Shown here in pieces: positions 53,366 to 63,479 of a stretch of DNA of 64,000 nt; the first letter of the stretch is position 1, and each line of letters starts with the position of its first letter. Below the pieces are notes generated by a model. It saw only the letters and a list, made by a program, of their open reading frames with translations. It was not told the origin of the DNA and searched no databases. Source of the stretch: Paraburkholderia xenovorans LB400 (GTDB lineage: Bacteria > Pseudomonadota > Gammaproteobacteria > Burkholderiales > Burkholderiaceae); the NCBI RefSeq assembly GCF_000013645.1, contig NC_007952.1, positions 3,162,001 to 3,226,000 on the forward strand. Reading direction: 5' to 3'. A program made the translations under genes and the position numbers.

Positions 53366-56300
53366 TCATTTCGGAAGCAATCGGACGTCCTTGTTTTTGT
53401 TCAGCACGGTTCTAGTCGCTGAGAGCGTTAGCTTTAGATGCGAACATAGCGCCTGCCTGTCGGCCTCTGATGTGTGATACAAATACATGTGCTGAAAGCC
53501 CAATGACTGAAGTATCCCAAAGGCATACGGCTTATCCTTCAGCTCTTCCGCAAGTCTCTTTACATCCTGAATCGGCGGATTACCTGGCCGCAGCAGGCGC
53601 GTCGCCATCTCAATCAACTGAAACGCGATTGTAGGATTTTGGCCGGCGACTGCGCGGATGTCTTCTCGAAGCTTTTCTGACGCCACGTAGCCTCCGGTGG
53701 CCGCGATGGTCGCAAAACCCATCATGCCCAGGATATTGAACGCGACCTTTTTAAGTTCGCGACGCCACTCATCCCGGGGCGGCTTCTTATCCCCGACGTC
53801 AAGGATGCTTTCCATCTGCGTAATCAGTCCGTCGGCGTCTCCAGCGACATCTTCGAGAATTCCTCGGATAGCCCGCAGCGGACCATTGAACACTTCCGTC
53901 AGGTAGACCGATTTTTCTGCCTTTTCGAGAGACCCGTAATAGTTCTTTAAAATCTGACCAAGGATATCAGCCGTCTTCATGAGCAGATTCCACTGCGCCA
54001 TGAACGCAAGCTCGCCACTGGCCTTCGGGTCCAAGTCTGGCTCGTCCTTCTGCATCTGGGACACCGAGTCGCCGAGTTCACGATACCTTTCTTGGTTTTC
54101 CTCAACACTTCCCATTTCAATAACAAGCTGAGACGCGCTGTCAACAAGAGCATCAATGGCGTTCGTATCTCCGTTTAACTCCATCGGCTTGAAATCGGAG
54201 AAACAACCGTTTAGAACGGCAGAAATTTGTTCAATTACCCACGACTCGCCGGTGTGGTGAGTCAGAAAAAGGATAGTGTCGGAATTCTCACGGATGTGCA
54301 GCTTTCCGCACGCTTGTTCTACCCAAGCTCGGATATCCGGTTTGGAAAGATTAGCCGACAAATACTTGCCGGCAAAGAAGTAAAAGATGTACGGGTACGA
54401 GAATGCATAGTAATCGCCCTGCTTGCAGAGAACTCTCGCACGCAGGAGCAATGCAAGGCGGCCGTCCAGGTCGACGGTGGTGAAGCGCGCGGAAAATACT
54501 CGATTGAATTCAACAAGACTTGTATGGTCGAGCTCTCTCTGTTTTGAGGAGAGCATTTGCCAAGACAACTGCGCAAGATAGTTGTAGTACTCGTTCAGTT
54601 CCAGTGGCTTGACGCCGACCTCGCCAAGACTTTTGGTGACGAGGTATTGATAGTAGTGACCGTAGCCCCCGTTCTGGATATCCCCATGACGGTGCTGCTC
54701 GGAACTTTGCAGCAAAATCAAAATATAAATGGGGAGTTCGGGCACAAGTTTCTTCCCGATGACTGAATTAATAAGCGACTCGGAGTCGTAAACTCGCTGG
54801 TCAAGGTCAGCCTTCGTGGCAATATCTGACAGTGCGCACCATTTCTTTATAAGTCGATGACGAAGCTTCTGGCCAAATCGAAGGAGCTCGTAGTTCTTCA
54901 GTTTCGATAGTGCCTCGGCGGCCTCTCTAGAAAGGAGCCCGCTATATTCAAACTGTTTGTCTGACGTGCAAACTAGGCCAGCGAACTGATTGTTCGCGTA
55001 TTCCAGAAGATGAGAGAGGAACGACTGGCTCGCTTTGATTCGGTCGACGTTGTCCAAGAGGAGAACGAGCTTCTCTTTTGGCGAGCATAAAACTGCATCA
55101 GGATGGATGTACTGCGATGCAATAGCCTGGCCGATTCGTTTCTCGGCGTCAGCTTTCGTCTTGAATGATACACCCGCGGCGTCGAAGTAGACCGGAACGC
55201 AGCCTTCTGCACGCAGGACCTTAAAGTACTGCATCAACAGAGCGCTTTTTCCAGACTTCTCTTCGCCCGTAACCAGCAGCTTTTCGCCTTCTTCGATTTT
55301 TACAACGAGCGATTCTGAGCTGATTGGCCTGAGTACGGTTGGGTCGTTGACCTGTTCGTGAAGGTCAGGATATACAAAGATATCGTCGATTGTGACGTCC
55401 TCTTTGTCGGCATGTGTCAAATTAGCGCCTGCATCGCGCAGGCTGTCGACAAAGCTGTCGGTCAGTTCAAGCGACCGGGTACCTTTCTCCACCAGCAATT
55501 GAAACGAATGCGTCGACGGCACTCCATCCTCGTGAGCACCGGTCCCATCGAGGCCAAACAACGTCGACTTGACCGTCTTTCCTTGGAAATCAAAGGAATG
55601 ACAATAGAAGCCCGGCTTCCCGTCGCCAGCATGCGGTTGCAGTGCAGGTGCCTCGAAGAATAAGGACGCGCCCGTCATGTCGTCAATGTACGCCCCTGTG
55701 TTAGGAATGTGCTCATGTCCGGTGAGTACAACGGATGAACGTGAACGCAGTGTCCTGCGAAGATGTTGATAGGCGCGCTGCTGATACCAGTTGAAAGGAT
55801 GATGCATCACTGCAAGCCGCAAGTCAGCCGCCTCGTTCAGTACGCCTTCGAACGCGTCAATCGGGAAGACAAGGCCCCCCTGCTGTTCTGGCAGCCGCGA
55901 CATCCATGCAACGTTAAGCATGGACGTACGAACAACGCTCGAGCCAACCACAACCTCGTATTCATTCCATAGCGGATGCTCGAACACCGGTTGAAGAGTC
56001 CCTATCCGGTCCCGGAACTCGAAAAAAGCCCGTTGCGCGCCTGTACAGACACTCAACATCTCTTCGTCCAGAGCGTCGCCGGGATTTTCGATAATGGTCT
56101 GAATGGTTCGCTCACGCAACCGTGATACCGGTTTGAGTACGCAGTCGTGGTTCCCCGGCGACACCAGCACGTGCACTGGTGAACCAGTCTCTCGCTCGAG
56201 CAACAACCGCAGTTCACCGATGAATTTTTCGGCAACGGCATACTCGCTCGCGCTCCCGCTGTATGCGATATCACCAGAGATGATGATGACATTATTCATG

Positions 56301-56413
56301 GCAGCTCGAGCAAGGGGAAATGCCGCTGACGCGATATCCCCAGCTCTTGCAAAGACCGGGTTGGAGTCGTTGTGAAAGTGAATGTCGCTTAGATGGAGAA
56401 CATTTAAAGTCAT
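53366..56413 (-). CDS. Metallophosphoesterase fused to a STAND-like NTPase (candidate defence protein)
   Basis: This is a 1,015-residue protein. Residues 1-250 are a calcineurin-like phosphoesterase with all metal motifs: LHLSDIHFH, IISGDIAYSG, VSPGNHDC, MHHPFNW and LTGHEHIP. From about residue 370 a P-loop NTPase follows, with Walker A LLVTGEEKSGKSALL and Walker B LVLLLDNVDRIK. The remainder is a long helical, repeat-like C-terminus. A nuclease or phosphatase effector, a switch NTPase and a helical sensor is the layout of NLR-like/Avs-type anti-phage proteins, but I do not know this combination as a named system. It stands alone between the H-NS-like gene and a Shango operon. Function is inferred. 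Confidence 0.85.
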   Translation of the reverse strand: MTLNVLHLSDIHFHNDSNPVFARAGDIASAAFPLARAAMNNVIIISGDIAYSGSASEYAVAEKFIGELRLLLERETGSPVHVLVSPGNHDCVLKPVSRLRERTIQTIIENPGDALDEEMLSVCTGAQRAFFEFRDRIGTLQPVFEHPLWNEYEVVVGSSVVRTSMLNVAWMSRLPEQQGGLVFPIDAFEGVLNEAADLRLAVMHHPFNWYQQRAYQHLRRTLRSRSSVVLTGHEHIPNTGAYIDDMTGASLFFEAPALQPHAGDGKPGFYCHSFDFQGKTVKSTLFGLDGTGAHEDGVPSTHSFQLLVEKGTRSLELTDSFVDSLRDAGANLTHADKEDVTIDDIFVYPDLHEQVNDPTVLRPISSESLVVKIEEGEKLLVTGEEKSGKSALLMQYFKVLRAEGCVPVYFDAAGVSFKTKADAEKRIGQAIASQYIHPDAVLCSPKEKLVLLLDNVDRIKASQSFLSHLLEYANNQFAGLVCTSDKQFEYSGLLSREAAEALSKLKNYELLRFGQKLRHRLIKKWCALSDIATKADLDQRVYDSESLINSVIGKKLVPELPIYILILLQSSEQHRHGDIQNGGYGHYYQYLVTKSLGEVGVKPLELNEYYNYLAQLSWQMLSSKQRELDHTSLVEFNRVFSARFTTVDLDGRLALLLRARVLCKQGDYYAFSYPYIFYFFAGKYLSANLSKPDIRAWVEQACGKLHIRENSDTILFLTHHTGESWVIEQISAVLNGCFSDFKPMELNGDTNAIDALVDSASQLVIEMGSVEENQERYRELGDSVSQMQKDEPDLDPKASGELAFMAQWNLLMKTADILGQILKNYYGSLEKAEKSVYLTEVFNGPLRAIRGILEDVAGDADGLITQMESILDVGDKKPPRDEWRRELKKVAFNILGMMGFATIAATGGYVASEKLREDIRAVAGQNPTIAFQLIEMATRLLRPGNPPIQDVKRLAEELKDKPYAFGILQSLGFQHMYLYHTSEADRQALCSHLKLTLSATRTVLNKNKDVRLLPK

Positions 56414-56435
56414 GGTTCGACGGTCTCTTCGATTC

Positions 56436-56711
56436 TTATTCAGTTATTTCTCGAGTCTTCTCTTCCATTGGAAGAGCTTCGTCAAGCTGGGCATCGACGT
56501 TGATACGGTACTACAAGGCAAGCGACTGCTTGGACGTAAGTGCAAGTGGGATGTGGTTTTCAGCGAAACGAATCCCATCCCTCAAAAACCGATTGGCGTA
56601 CTTGCTGTCGTCAATCCAGGTCGGCGTACTTACCCGCTCGATGCTCGACTTTTCGGCCTGCGCTCCACTGCGGCTTCCGTTCGGAGTCAGGGCGCAGGTC
56701 CGAACATTGAC
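56436..56711 (-). pseudogene. Degenerate small gene with in-frame amber codon
   Basis: On the minus strand an open frame runs 56711-56514, hits TAG at 56513-56511, and continues in frame to TAA at 56438-56436. The translation looks protein-like on both sides of the stop: TPTWIDDSKYANRFLRDGIR, then AENHIPLALTSKQSLAL, stop, then YRINVDAQLDEALPMEEKTR. No start codon with a ribosome site is seen at its 5' end. It ends 23 bp before the metallophosphoesterase gene and could be its former partner. No family was recognised. Confidence 0.35.
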
Positions 56712-56881
56712 CTAGTCAATCCTACCCAGGTTCGGACTCCCCCATAACGTGAAATCCGGCCTAACATTGTCACTCCTCGCTTTTAATTTTGAACGCCATG
56801 CATCCACCTAATCGGCCTAGCATGCTAACGCAGCAACATTTTCACACGGCGTTTCCAAGGTGAAGGAAGAAGCGGCTTAAC

Positions 56882-59113
56882 CTACGGCCACTGCGCGGTA
56901 CCTCGCGCAAATGACAGGGCGCCCTCGACGTCCAGATGAGTGGATGCGAACGCCTTGCGCTTTACTGACAGCGGGAGCGCCCAATCCCACTTCTCGCGGT
57001 CAATATTCTCAATTTCAGCCACACCATCCATCGCAGTCGCTGCGCTTAGTCCACCGACATCACGAAGTACATCGACCACGCGGTCGACACTCCCATTGGC
57101 AACACAAATCGCTACGCCGTTGTTGTGTGCATCAAGTTTGTTTGCCCGCAACAGCAGGACCAACGCATCGTTAAGCCAGTCGCCACGCCACGTTGCCAAA
57201 AGCACGCCGGTACCCTCCTGGAAAATCGCGCTACTTGCCAGCGATGCCTCAGCATAGTACCGACGCGCCTCGCGGAGGAGCTCTTGTCCTCGAGCGTCAA
57301 GAAACAGTACGGGTTCACCACTACCAAGAATGCGTCGCATTTCGCGCCGCACCTCGTCATGAACCATTGCGCCGTTGCCATCAAATTGCGGCGGAGCGCC
57401 ACCTTTATCGGGTATTACGTAAATGGTCTTTCCTTCCTGGTCGACTTCTTCGACACGCCAGCGTCGTCCGCCAAATATTAAGCCCTGACCCGTGGTCAGC
57501 GGGTGCGCTACTGGGACGCTTCCAAGCTGGCGTCCACCAGCAATCACCCGAAATTCTTCATCGCTGGCGAAAGCCGAATAAAACTCGTAGTGGTTGACCA
57601 GTTTTTCACCGACCCCGCCGTGAAGGAGCAGACCGTTTGACGATTGGGCAAGAAGGTCCAGCTTGCCCAGATTCTGCAAGACCTCCGTGAACGATGACTT
57701 ATCTATTGCCTCGAACGTACCACTGGTTATCAGGCTGGCCCAAAGCTCTGCGGCCGTACACCCACCACGCTCGGCGATGATGGATAGAATTTGCTGGATT
57801 AGAGTCGACGCATGCATTCCGCTAACCCTGGGTGGCTCGAACCATCCTCGCATCAACAGACTTACCATCGCGACTGACTGGACTAGACTTTCCCGTATCC
57901 GGTCGGAAAAATCGGAATCCGCCTTCAGCTCCGATTCGACGCAGTACCCGCGCAAGATTGCCGGCTCGCCCTTGCGCCGGCCTGAGCGCCCGAGACGCTG
58001 ACGGAGGCCCGCTACCGATGGCGGTGCGCCAATCTGCGCGATGCTCTTTACTGCACCGATGTCGATACCGAGTTCCAGCGTAGTAGTGCAGATGGCGCTT
58101 GCCGGCCTGGTACCGTCCTTGAGTGCTTGCTCCGTGTCCTCGCGGAGCTCCTTCGACAGGCTTCCATGGTGAGGCCAAAATTCGTTCGGATATCCGTCTC
58201 TTTCGCAAGCGCGGCGCAAAAGGTCGGCATAGGTTTCGACGAGCCGCCGGCTGTTGGGAAATATGAGATTGTTTGAGCCACGCAGCGACTTGTACAGCTG
58301 GTTCGCGACGTCGACGGTACTTCCGGGGACCGCATCCTCCAGCACCGGATTTTCTAAATCGGGTTCCAGTTCGATTCTGGGCGGTCGGAGGACAAAGCCC
58401 TTTATCAGGACCTTCAGTTCCTGACCGCCGCTCTTCGATTCGATGACCTCGACGGCGGCGTCGTGGCCAGGCCGAAGGAATTGCGCTGCAAGCTGCATGT
58501 CGCCGAGCGTGGCAGAAAGCCCAACGCGAGGAACCCGCCGTCCGCATGTGCGCTCGACCCGGTGCATCAGTGACTGGAGCTGCTTTCCGCGCTCAGACCC
58601 AATGAACGCATGCAATTCATCGACAACGACGTAGCGCAGCGCGCCGAATGTTGCCTGCAAGGACGAACCACGATTGACAAACATCGCTTCGAGAGACTCG
58701 GGCGTTATCAGAAGAATGCCCTTTGGATTCTTAAAGAATCGCTGCTTGCGGCTAGCTGACACGTCTCCGTGCCAACCAATCACGGGAATCTCAAGTTCTT
58801 CGCAAAGGTCATTCAATCGCGACCATTGGTCGTTGATAAGGGCCTTCAACGGGCTGATATAAAGCACCGACCCGGTACACGGCTCGTCGCGCAGCAAATT
58901 CGACAGAATGGGAAGGAACGCAGCTTCCGTTTTCCCGGCCGCTGTCGCTGCTGCGATGATGATGTCACGGTCTGCATTGATGAGCGCGGGCACGGCGCGC
59001 TCCTGCGCGTCGCGTAGCTCGGTCCACCCCTCCCTCCAGACCCAACGTCGAATCTTTTCGTGGAGCAGGTCGAAGCTTCGGGAGTCAGCCGAGGCGGAAG
59101 CTGGCGAGTTCAT
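56882..59113 (-). CDS. sngC: Lhr-like DEAD/DEAH helicase (Shango SngC-like)
   Basis: This is a 743-residue superfamily 2 helicase. Motif I is AAATAAGKTEAAF, motif II VVVDELHAF, motif III GLSATLGD and motif VI RQRLGRSGRRKGE, followed by a winged-helix/Lhr-type C-terminal region. This is the Lhr-like branch also found in some BREX loci. Its start overlaps the ATPase gene by 29 bp; I chose ATG 59113 (MNSPASASADSR) with GAGG upstream over 59176. With the two genes before it, it matches Shango, a described three-gene anti-phage system. Confidence 0.88.
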   Translation of the reverse strand: MNSPASASADSRSFDLLHEKIRRWVWREGWTELRDAQERAVPALINADRDIIIAAATAAGKTEAAFLPILSNLLRDEPCTGSVLYISPLKALINDQWSRLNDLCEELEIPVIGWHGDVSASRKQRFFKNPKGILLITPESLEAMFVNRGSSLQATFGALRYVVVDELHAFIGSERGKQLQSLMHRVERTCGRRVPRVGLSATLGDMQLAAQFLRPGHDAAVEVIESKSGGQELKVLIKGFVLRPPRIELEPDLENPVLEDAVPGSTVDVANQLYKSLRGSNNLIFPNSRRLVETYADLLRRACERDGYPNEFWPHHGSLSKELREDTEQALKDGTRPASAICTTTLELGIDIGAVKSIAQIGAPPSVAGLRQRLGRSGRRKGEPAILRGYCVESELKADSDFSDRIRESLVQSVAMVSLLMRGWFEPPRVSGMHASTLIQQILSIIAERGGCTAAELWASLITSGTFEAIDKSSFTEVLQNLGKLDLLAQSSNGLLLHGGVGEKLVNHYEFYSAFASDEEFRVIAGGRQLGSVPVAHPLTTGQGLIFGGRRWRVEEVDQEGKTIYVIPDKGGAPPQFDGNGAMVHDEVRREMRRILGSGEPVLFLDARGQELLREARRYYAEASLASSAIFQEGTGVLLATWRGDWLNDALVLLLRANKLDAHNNGVAICVANGSVDRVVDVLRDVGGLSAATAMDGVAEIENIDREKWDWALPLSVKRKAFASTHLDVEGALSFARGTAQWP

Positions 59114-60383
59114 CGTCACCCTCGGTCGCAACGTCAGCCACGCCTCCCGTATCCTTCTCGACTTCGAGCGTCCCAATCAACTGCCGCCAGTCAGCCGACG
59201 GATTTTGTTCCAGAACCGCTAACAGGTTAATGAACGCCGTTATCGTCGTGCGCGGCGTTCTGAAATAGGTGTCTCCGAGCCGCATGGCGCAATGCGCCAT
59301 GAAGGCCGGAATCGCCTCCTGCGGCAACATCGCCTTGGTCGCGTCGCCGAACGCGTGGACGATGCGAATCTTATCCAGGAGGACATAAAAGTCCTCAGGC
59401 GTAAGGCTGGCCAGCCGTATCACCGGACCGGTGTAGTCGACAAAACCATTCGTGGCGAACGTGTTTTCGGCAAGCCGCGACTGAAGTGCGGTGTAGCTAT
59501 AGAGCCCCCGCTTCGTATCGAGCAGAAACTCGGGAGTACCCCCAAGAACGAACCCCAATCCTTCTGCAGAGCCCTGGAGCGAATCGTTGAGAATCCGCAG
59601 AATCTGTTCGTAGTTCGAGTTCCGCGCCTGGACGTTCGCGAGTTTGTACAGGTTCACCAGCTCGTCGAGGCACACCATCATCCCGCCGTACCCGGCGAGT
59701 TTGACAAACCGAGCCATGAGCTTGAGTTGGTCGTACACCGATGCGTCATCGATGATGGTACGAACCCCGAGTGCAGCGCGGGCATCGGTCTTGGTGGAGA
59801 ACTCACCGCGCAACCAGCGAATCGCATCGCCCTTGAGTTGCTCGTTTCCTTCGTCGAAACCGCGGCAGTAGGCAGCAATGACATCCGCAAAGTCGTAGCC
59901 ATTCACCATCTCGGTCAACTCGTTTAGCTGCGTACGAATTACTTCCTCGCTCGTTCGGCTAGTCGCCTTGGCTTCGGTCTTGGCCTCTCCGATGAATTTC
60001 TCGACAATGCCAGCTAGGGCTCCGCCGTCCGGCTTCGTGCGCGTCGACATGTTCTTGGCGAGCTCGGCATAGAGCGAGCGAGCCTGTCCTCCCGATGCAT
60101 GCAGGCGCCGGTCAGGATTCAGGTCCGCATGTACGGTGACGAGTTTCTTCTCGAGTGCGATGGCTCGGACGAGATTCAGGAAGAACGTTTTCCCGGCACC
60201 GTATTCGCCAACGACGACGCGGAAGCTTGAGCCGCCATCCGCCACTCGCGTGATATCCTGAATCAGCGCCTCCAGTTCTTTGGCGCGACCAACCTGGATT
60301 AGATGCTGTCCGATTCGGGGAACAACACCGGCACGGAGAGATTGAAGGACCGCGTCGCGGTCCTTCGGGCGAATGGCTGTCAT
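59085..60383 (-). CDS. sngB: BrxD-like ATPase (Shango SngB-like)
   Basis: This 432-residue P-loop ATPase has Walker A VVVGEYGAGKTFFLNLV near residue 60 and Walker B MMVCLDELVNLYK near residue 240. The first 45 residues (RPKDRDAVLQSLRAGVVPRI then GQHLIQVGR) are characteristic of BrxD/DUF2791 ATP-binding proteins. It sits between the TerB protein and the helicase, overlapping the first by 4 bp (ATGA) and the second by 29 bp, so the three are co-translated. In Shango the ATPase is required for phage defence; the biochemical action is not known to me. Confidence 0.9.
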   Translation of the reverse strand: MTAIRPKDRDAVLQSLRAGVVPRIGQHLIQVGRAKELEALIQDITRVADGGSSFRVVVGEYGAGKTFFLNLVRAIALEKKLVTVHADLNPDRRLHASGGQARSLYAELAKNMSTRTKPDGGALAGIVEKFIGEAKTEAKATSRTSEEVIRTQLNELTEMVNGYDFADVIAAYCRGFDEGNEQLKGDAIRWLRGEFSTKTDARAALGVRTIIDDASVYDQLKLMARFVKLAGYGGMMVCLDELVNLYKLANVQARNSNYEQILRILNDSLQGSAEGLGFVLGGTPEFLLDTKRGLYSYTALQSRLAENTFATNGFVDYTGPVIRLASLTPEDFYVLLDKIRIVHAFGDATKAMLPQEAIPAFMAHCAMRLGDTYFRTPRTTITAFINLLAVLEQNPSADWRQLIGTLEVEKDTGGVADVATEGDDELASFRLG

Positions 60384-62818
60384 GATGTGGCTAACCTTTG
60401 TGCAAATTCCTGATTGATTTCGACCGGGTCGTCGCCGTCGGTGAGTGGTTCATCCCAATGGTCGAGAGAAGCTTCGTTTACCTGTTCGATAGCGCCGTCG
60501 AGCATTAAGTCGAGGTCAGAGGCTGCGTCCGCCAGCTCCGAGCGAGTCCAGGACGGTCGTGAAAGAAGTAGGCGCAAGAACGTGGAATGTGCGTCGTCGA
60601 GTCCAAGCAGACCTCTCGCTGTTGGCTGCTCTGCGACGTCATCGGCGGTCTCGGCTATTGGCTCATCTTCAGCGAAGACACCAGCCAATAGCGCCGAAAC
60701 CTTTGCGGTCTCTTTCTGCAGAGCTTCAATTCGGGAAGAATCCAGCGAGAAAGCCGCTTTGGATGCGGCCGGCGATTCCTTCCCGGAGGTTGCGGGTGTC
60801 GTTTGGGTAGAAGGTCCGCCGACAACCGCATTGCCGTGAAGGTCGCTATAAAGTCGCGTCGAGTCCAGACCTAGTATCTGGTAGAGCTTTTCCAGCATCT
60901 TCACCGCAGCCGGAGACACAACGCCGTCAGCGTTCGCGGTTTGGACCACCAGCGACGCCGCAACAATCTTCGCTTCTAACGATAGTGGCTCAAGGCGCTT
61001 CTTCAAGCTGGCAAGGCTCGGCGGCTGGGCAAACTGTACAGCGGCACGCGCTTTAAGCCGCGCCTGTTGCCTCGGAGTGAGTTCGGGCCACGATTCAATC
61101 TGGCGATAAATGGTCGCAGTCTCCTGCTCGGACCCCTTGCCGTCTGCCATTGCAATCGATGCTGCCAGGTCGACCATCAGGGCGATTGACAGATAGTTTT
61201 CATCGACCTGATTGATAGAGGCGCTTGGCGGCGTTGCATACAAGGCAACGAAGTCGCCCCCTTTTGCAGCCCTACCGGTAATTCTAACATCGGGTTCGAC
61301 TGCAACGCCGGACTCTCCGAGAACACGTGCGAATGCGGTCAGTTTGTCGCGCGTGATGTTGCCCGACGCCTTGAAACGGCCAAAGAGGTCGCCGAACGTC
61401 ATCACTGTCGGCGCATTGGCCACGGCTGCCACTAAAGAGCTGAGTTCCTGGCGTGCGAATTCCGGCCAGAGGTCGATTGGAAGCATGAGGGCGCTTTCCA
61501 ACGTCCCGTGAGCATCTGGATTTCTTCCAAGAAATCTGCTGTAACCGTCAAGGGCATCCGAACATTCATTGACCAGTTGCTGGATTTTGTTCCGAGGCCC
61601 CGTTACTGCGGCGATGTCGGGAAGCGAGGTAATGTAGTCCGGATATTCGATACTCTGCAATGCTGGAAAAGCAGTGCGAGGTGACCCCTTTAGCTTCGTC
61701 TTGTTCGCCGTCAGCTTGATACCCTCGCGAAACTGCTCCGCGTATTTTCGAAGGAAGAGTTGACGGAATTCGTTCTCGCAGCGTGTAACGGGAGTTCGCT
61801 TGTACACGGCACCGTCGCCTAACGCCCATGCGAGTGCCCAGTTCACGGGTACTGGCTTCTTGTCTATCGCTGCCTGGCCGAATGCCACACGAACGCTCAG
61901 CGGCACCTCGAACGCATTGATGATAGTTCCGGGCGCTTGCTCGTACTGGCGTGCGGGCTGGACCAGATGTACGGATATGAAGTCAACCAGGCTCTCCAAG
62001 TAGCTGGTCTGCAAGACGGCCGAATAAACTGAATGCAGGCGTTTGAGCTCAGTCGAGATAGATTCGAGCTCGGTCTTGTCGACCTTGCCCTGCAGTCCAT
62101 CGACCAGAACACGTCTCTCCAATCCGTAGAGGTATAGCATGGGGTAGCTTCGATGAGCCCGCGGGTCGGAGCGGTCCGAAGCCAACCATTGCAGGTATGC
62201 GCGACGCTGCTCTGCCGAAAATGAGTGGTAGCTTATCCAGTAATCGGTGGTCCCGGTCGAGACGTCGCTCGGAGACTTCGCGACGTTCGCTTTCGGGTTC
62301 AGGACACATCCGTCAAGGCTGTTGGCCTCGGCTCGCTTGGGTACCCCCACGTAGAACCTGCCGCCCGTAATGGATAATCCAACGATTTCTATGGACTCTT
62401 CGGCACTCACCCAACGAACGTTAGGAGCCGTTTCAAGCGAGGGGCGCTCAATGCGATACGAGGAAGAGGGTGAATCCGATGACAGAGTTACTGTTAAAAA
62501 CTCGTCGGCCGACTGAACTCGGCTTTTGCGCGTGGGGGCGGACGTCATCGACACACTCACGTTGAGCCCATTTGGTTCGGCTCGGGAAGATTCGCTGCTG
62601 TTGGCGGCAGTCGCCGGTTCCTTCTTTTTCGAGAATATGGCAACGAGCACGCAGCCCAGCACGAAGACAAGGAATACGGTTAAGCCGCCCTTTGGGGCAA
62701 CTATGATGGCAACAACGATGGCGACAACCAGCATGCCCGTGCCGGAGCCCGATTTCTTCGCCTTCCGGCCCATGGTCTCAATCTCTCTCGCGTCTTTTGA
62801 ATTTTGCGGATGACTCAT
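60380..62818 (-). CDS. sngA: TerB-domain membrane protein (Shango SngA-like)
   Basis: This 812-residue protein has two membrane segments near the N-terminus (MLVVAIVVAIIVAP; LTVFLVFVLGCVLVAIF) and a disordered Ser-rich linker. A TerB-N domain follows (residues about 155-370; FYVGVPKRAEANSLDGCVLN, DYWISYHSFSAEQRRAYLQW). The TerB domain proper (LMVDLAASIAMADGKGSEQE) and a TerB-C end come last. It is the first gene of the operon. ATG 62818 (MSHPQNSKD) is used; 62773 (MGRKAKK) is also possible, while the frame to 62932 has no ribosome site. Membrane anchoring suggests the complex senses infection at the membrane. Confidence 0.87.
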   Translation of the reverse strand: MSHPQNSKDAREIETMGRKAKKSGSGTGMLVVAIVVAIIVAPKGGLTVFLVFVLGCVLVAIFSKKKEPATAANSSESSRAEPNGLNVSVSMTSAPTRKSRVQSADEFLTVTLSSDSPSSSYRIERPSLETAPNVRWVSAEESIEIVGLSITGGRFYVGVPKRAEANSLDGCVLNPKANVAKSPSDVSTGTTDYWISYHSFSAEQRRAYLQWLASDRSDPRAHRSYPMLYLYGLERRVLVDGLQGKVDKTELESISTELKRLHSVYSAVLQTSYLESLVDFISVHLVQPARQYEQAPGTIINAFEVPLSVRVAFGQAAIDKKPVPVNWALAWALGDGAVYKRTPVTRCENEFRQLFLRKYAEQFREGIKLTANKTKLKGSPRTAFPALQSIEYPDYITSLPDIAAVTGPRNKIQQLVNECSDALDGYSRFLGRNPDAHGTLESALMLPIDLWPEFARQELSSLVAAVANAPTVMTFGDLFGRFKASGNITRDKLTAFARVLGESGVAVEPDVRITGRAAKGGDFVALYATPPSASINQVDENYLSIALMVDLAASIAMADGKGSEQETATIYRQIESWPELTPRQQARLKARAAVQFAQPPSLASLKKRLEPLSLEAKIVAASLVVQTANADGVVSPAAVKMLEKLYQILGLDSTRLYSDLHGNAVVGGPSTQTTPATSGKESPAASKAAFSLDSSRIEALQKETAKVSALLAGVFAEDEPIAETADDVAEQPTARGLLGLDDAHSTFLRLLLSRPSWTRSELADAASDLDLMLDGAIEQVNEASLDHWDEPLTDGDDPVEINQEFAQRLATS

Positions 62819-63400
62819 CCGGTCATTGCCGCAATTTTGAGCAGTATAGTACGACCAAATCAAGCGGTCCCGCGCGGTCGGCTGACAAACACGGGACGTT
62901 CCGTCTATGAAAACATAGTCTGGGCTTAACAACGGAATTTGATTTGGCGAAACGAGGGGCGTTCTACACGCTCTTCGTTGGATAGCGGAACGGTCGGTAA
63001 AAGACCACCCGATTGCTATAAGGCCGTATAAATCACATCGTTCTATTTGCGATGGAACATTCTAAGTAGCCCTGCAGACAATCAAGTCGAAAGTTTGCGC
63101 TCACTTACATCGCGCGCCAACTCGCCGATTTGCGCAACTGCTTTGTGCCTGACGCGGTGGCCAATGAGGGAAATTGCCGCTATGGGGATATTCGCAGGAA
63201 CGGTCGTGGGCAGATAAAGGCAATGTCGGCGGGGAATGGACCACGATGATGCGACTGAATGCTGTCAGGGAAATTCGGAAGGCGGTCGAATCGCTGGCAA
63301 GGGGAGTGGCCGGGAGACTATCCGGCCGGGGCGGTGGGCGGTTTTTGTTACCGCCTCGGAGCGTCAGACGGTCCGTTGGAAGCTGCGGCAATGAGACGTG

Positions 63401-63479
63401 ACCATTAGTTCCGGTTAATCCCCTTTGCTGACAAGGACTTAGAGTCAGCGAGGAGCCGCTCTTAACCGAAACTAATGGT
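63401..63479. repeat. Long near-perfect nested inverted repeat
   Basis: ACCATTAGTTCCGGTTAA at 63401-63418 matches the reverse complement of 63462-63479 at 17 of 18 positions. Nested inside is GCTGAC (63427-63432) with GTCAGC (63444-63449). There is no T run. It could be a recombination or termination site, or a structured RNA; the sequence alone does not decide. Confidence 0.7.

Noticed and set aside
59085..62818. Partial BREX locus
   Set aside because: The BrxD-like ATPase and Lhr-like helicase occur in BREX, but with a TerB protein and no pglX, pglZ or brxC the set fits Shango better.
63401..63479. Integron attC site
   Set aside because: The arms do not carry the RYYYAAC/GTTRRRY core sites in the required positions, and no integrase or cassette array is present.
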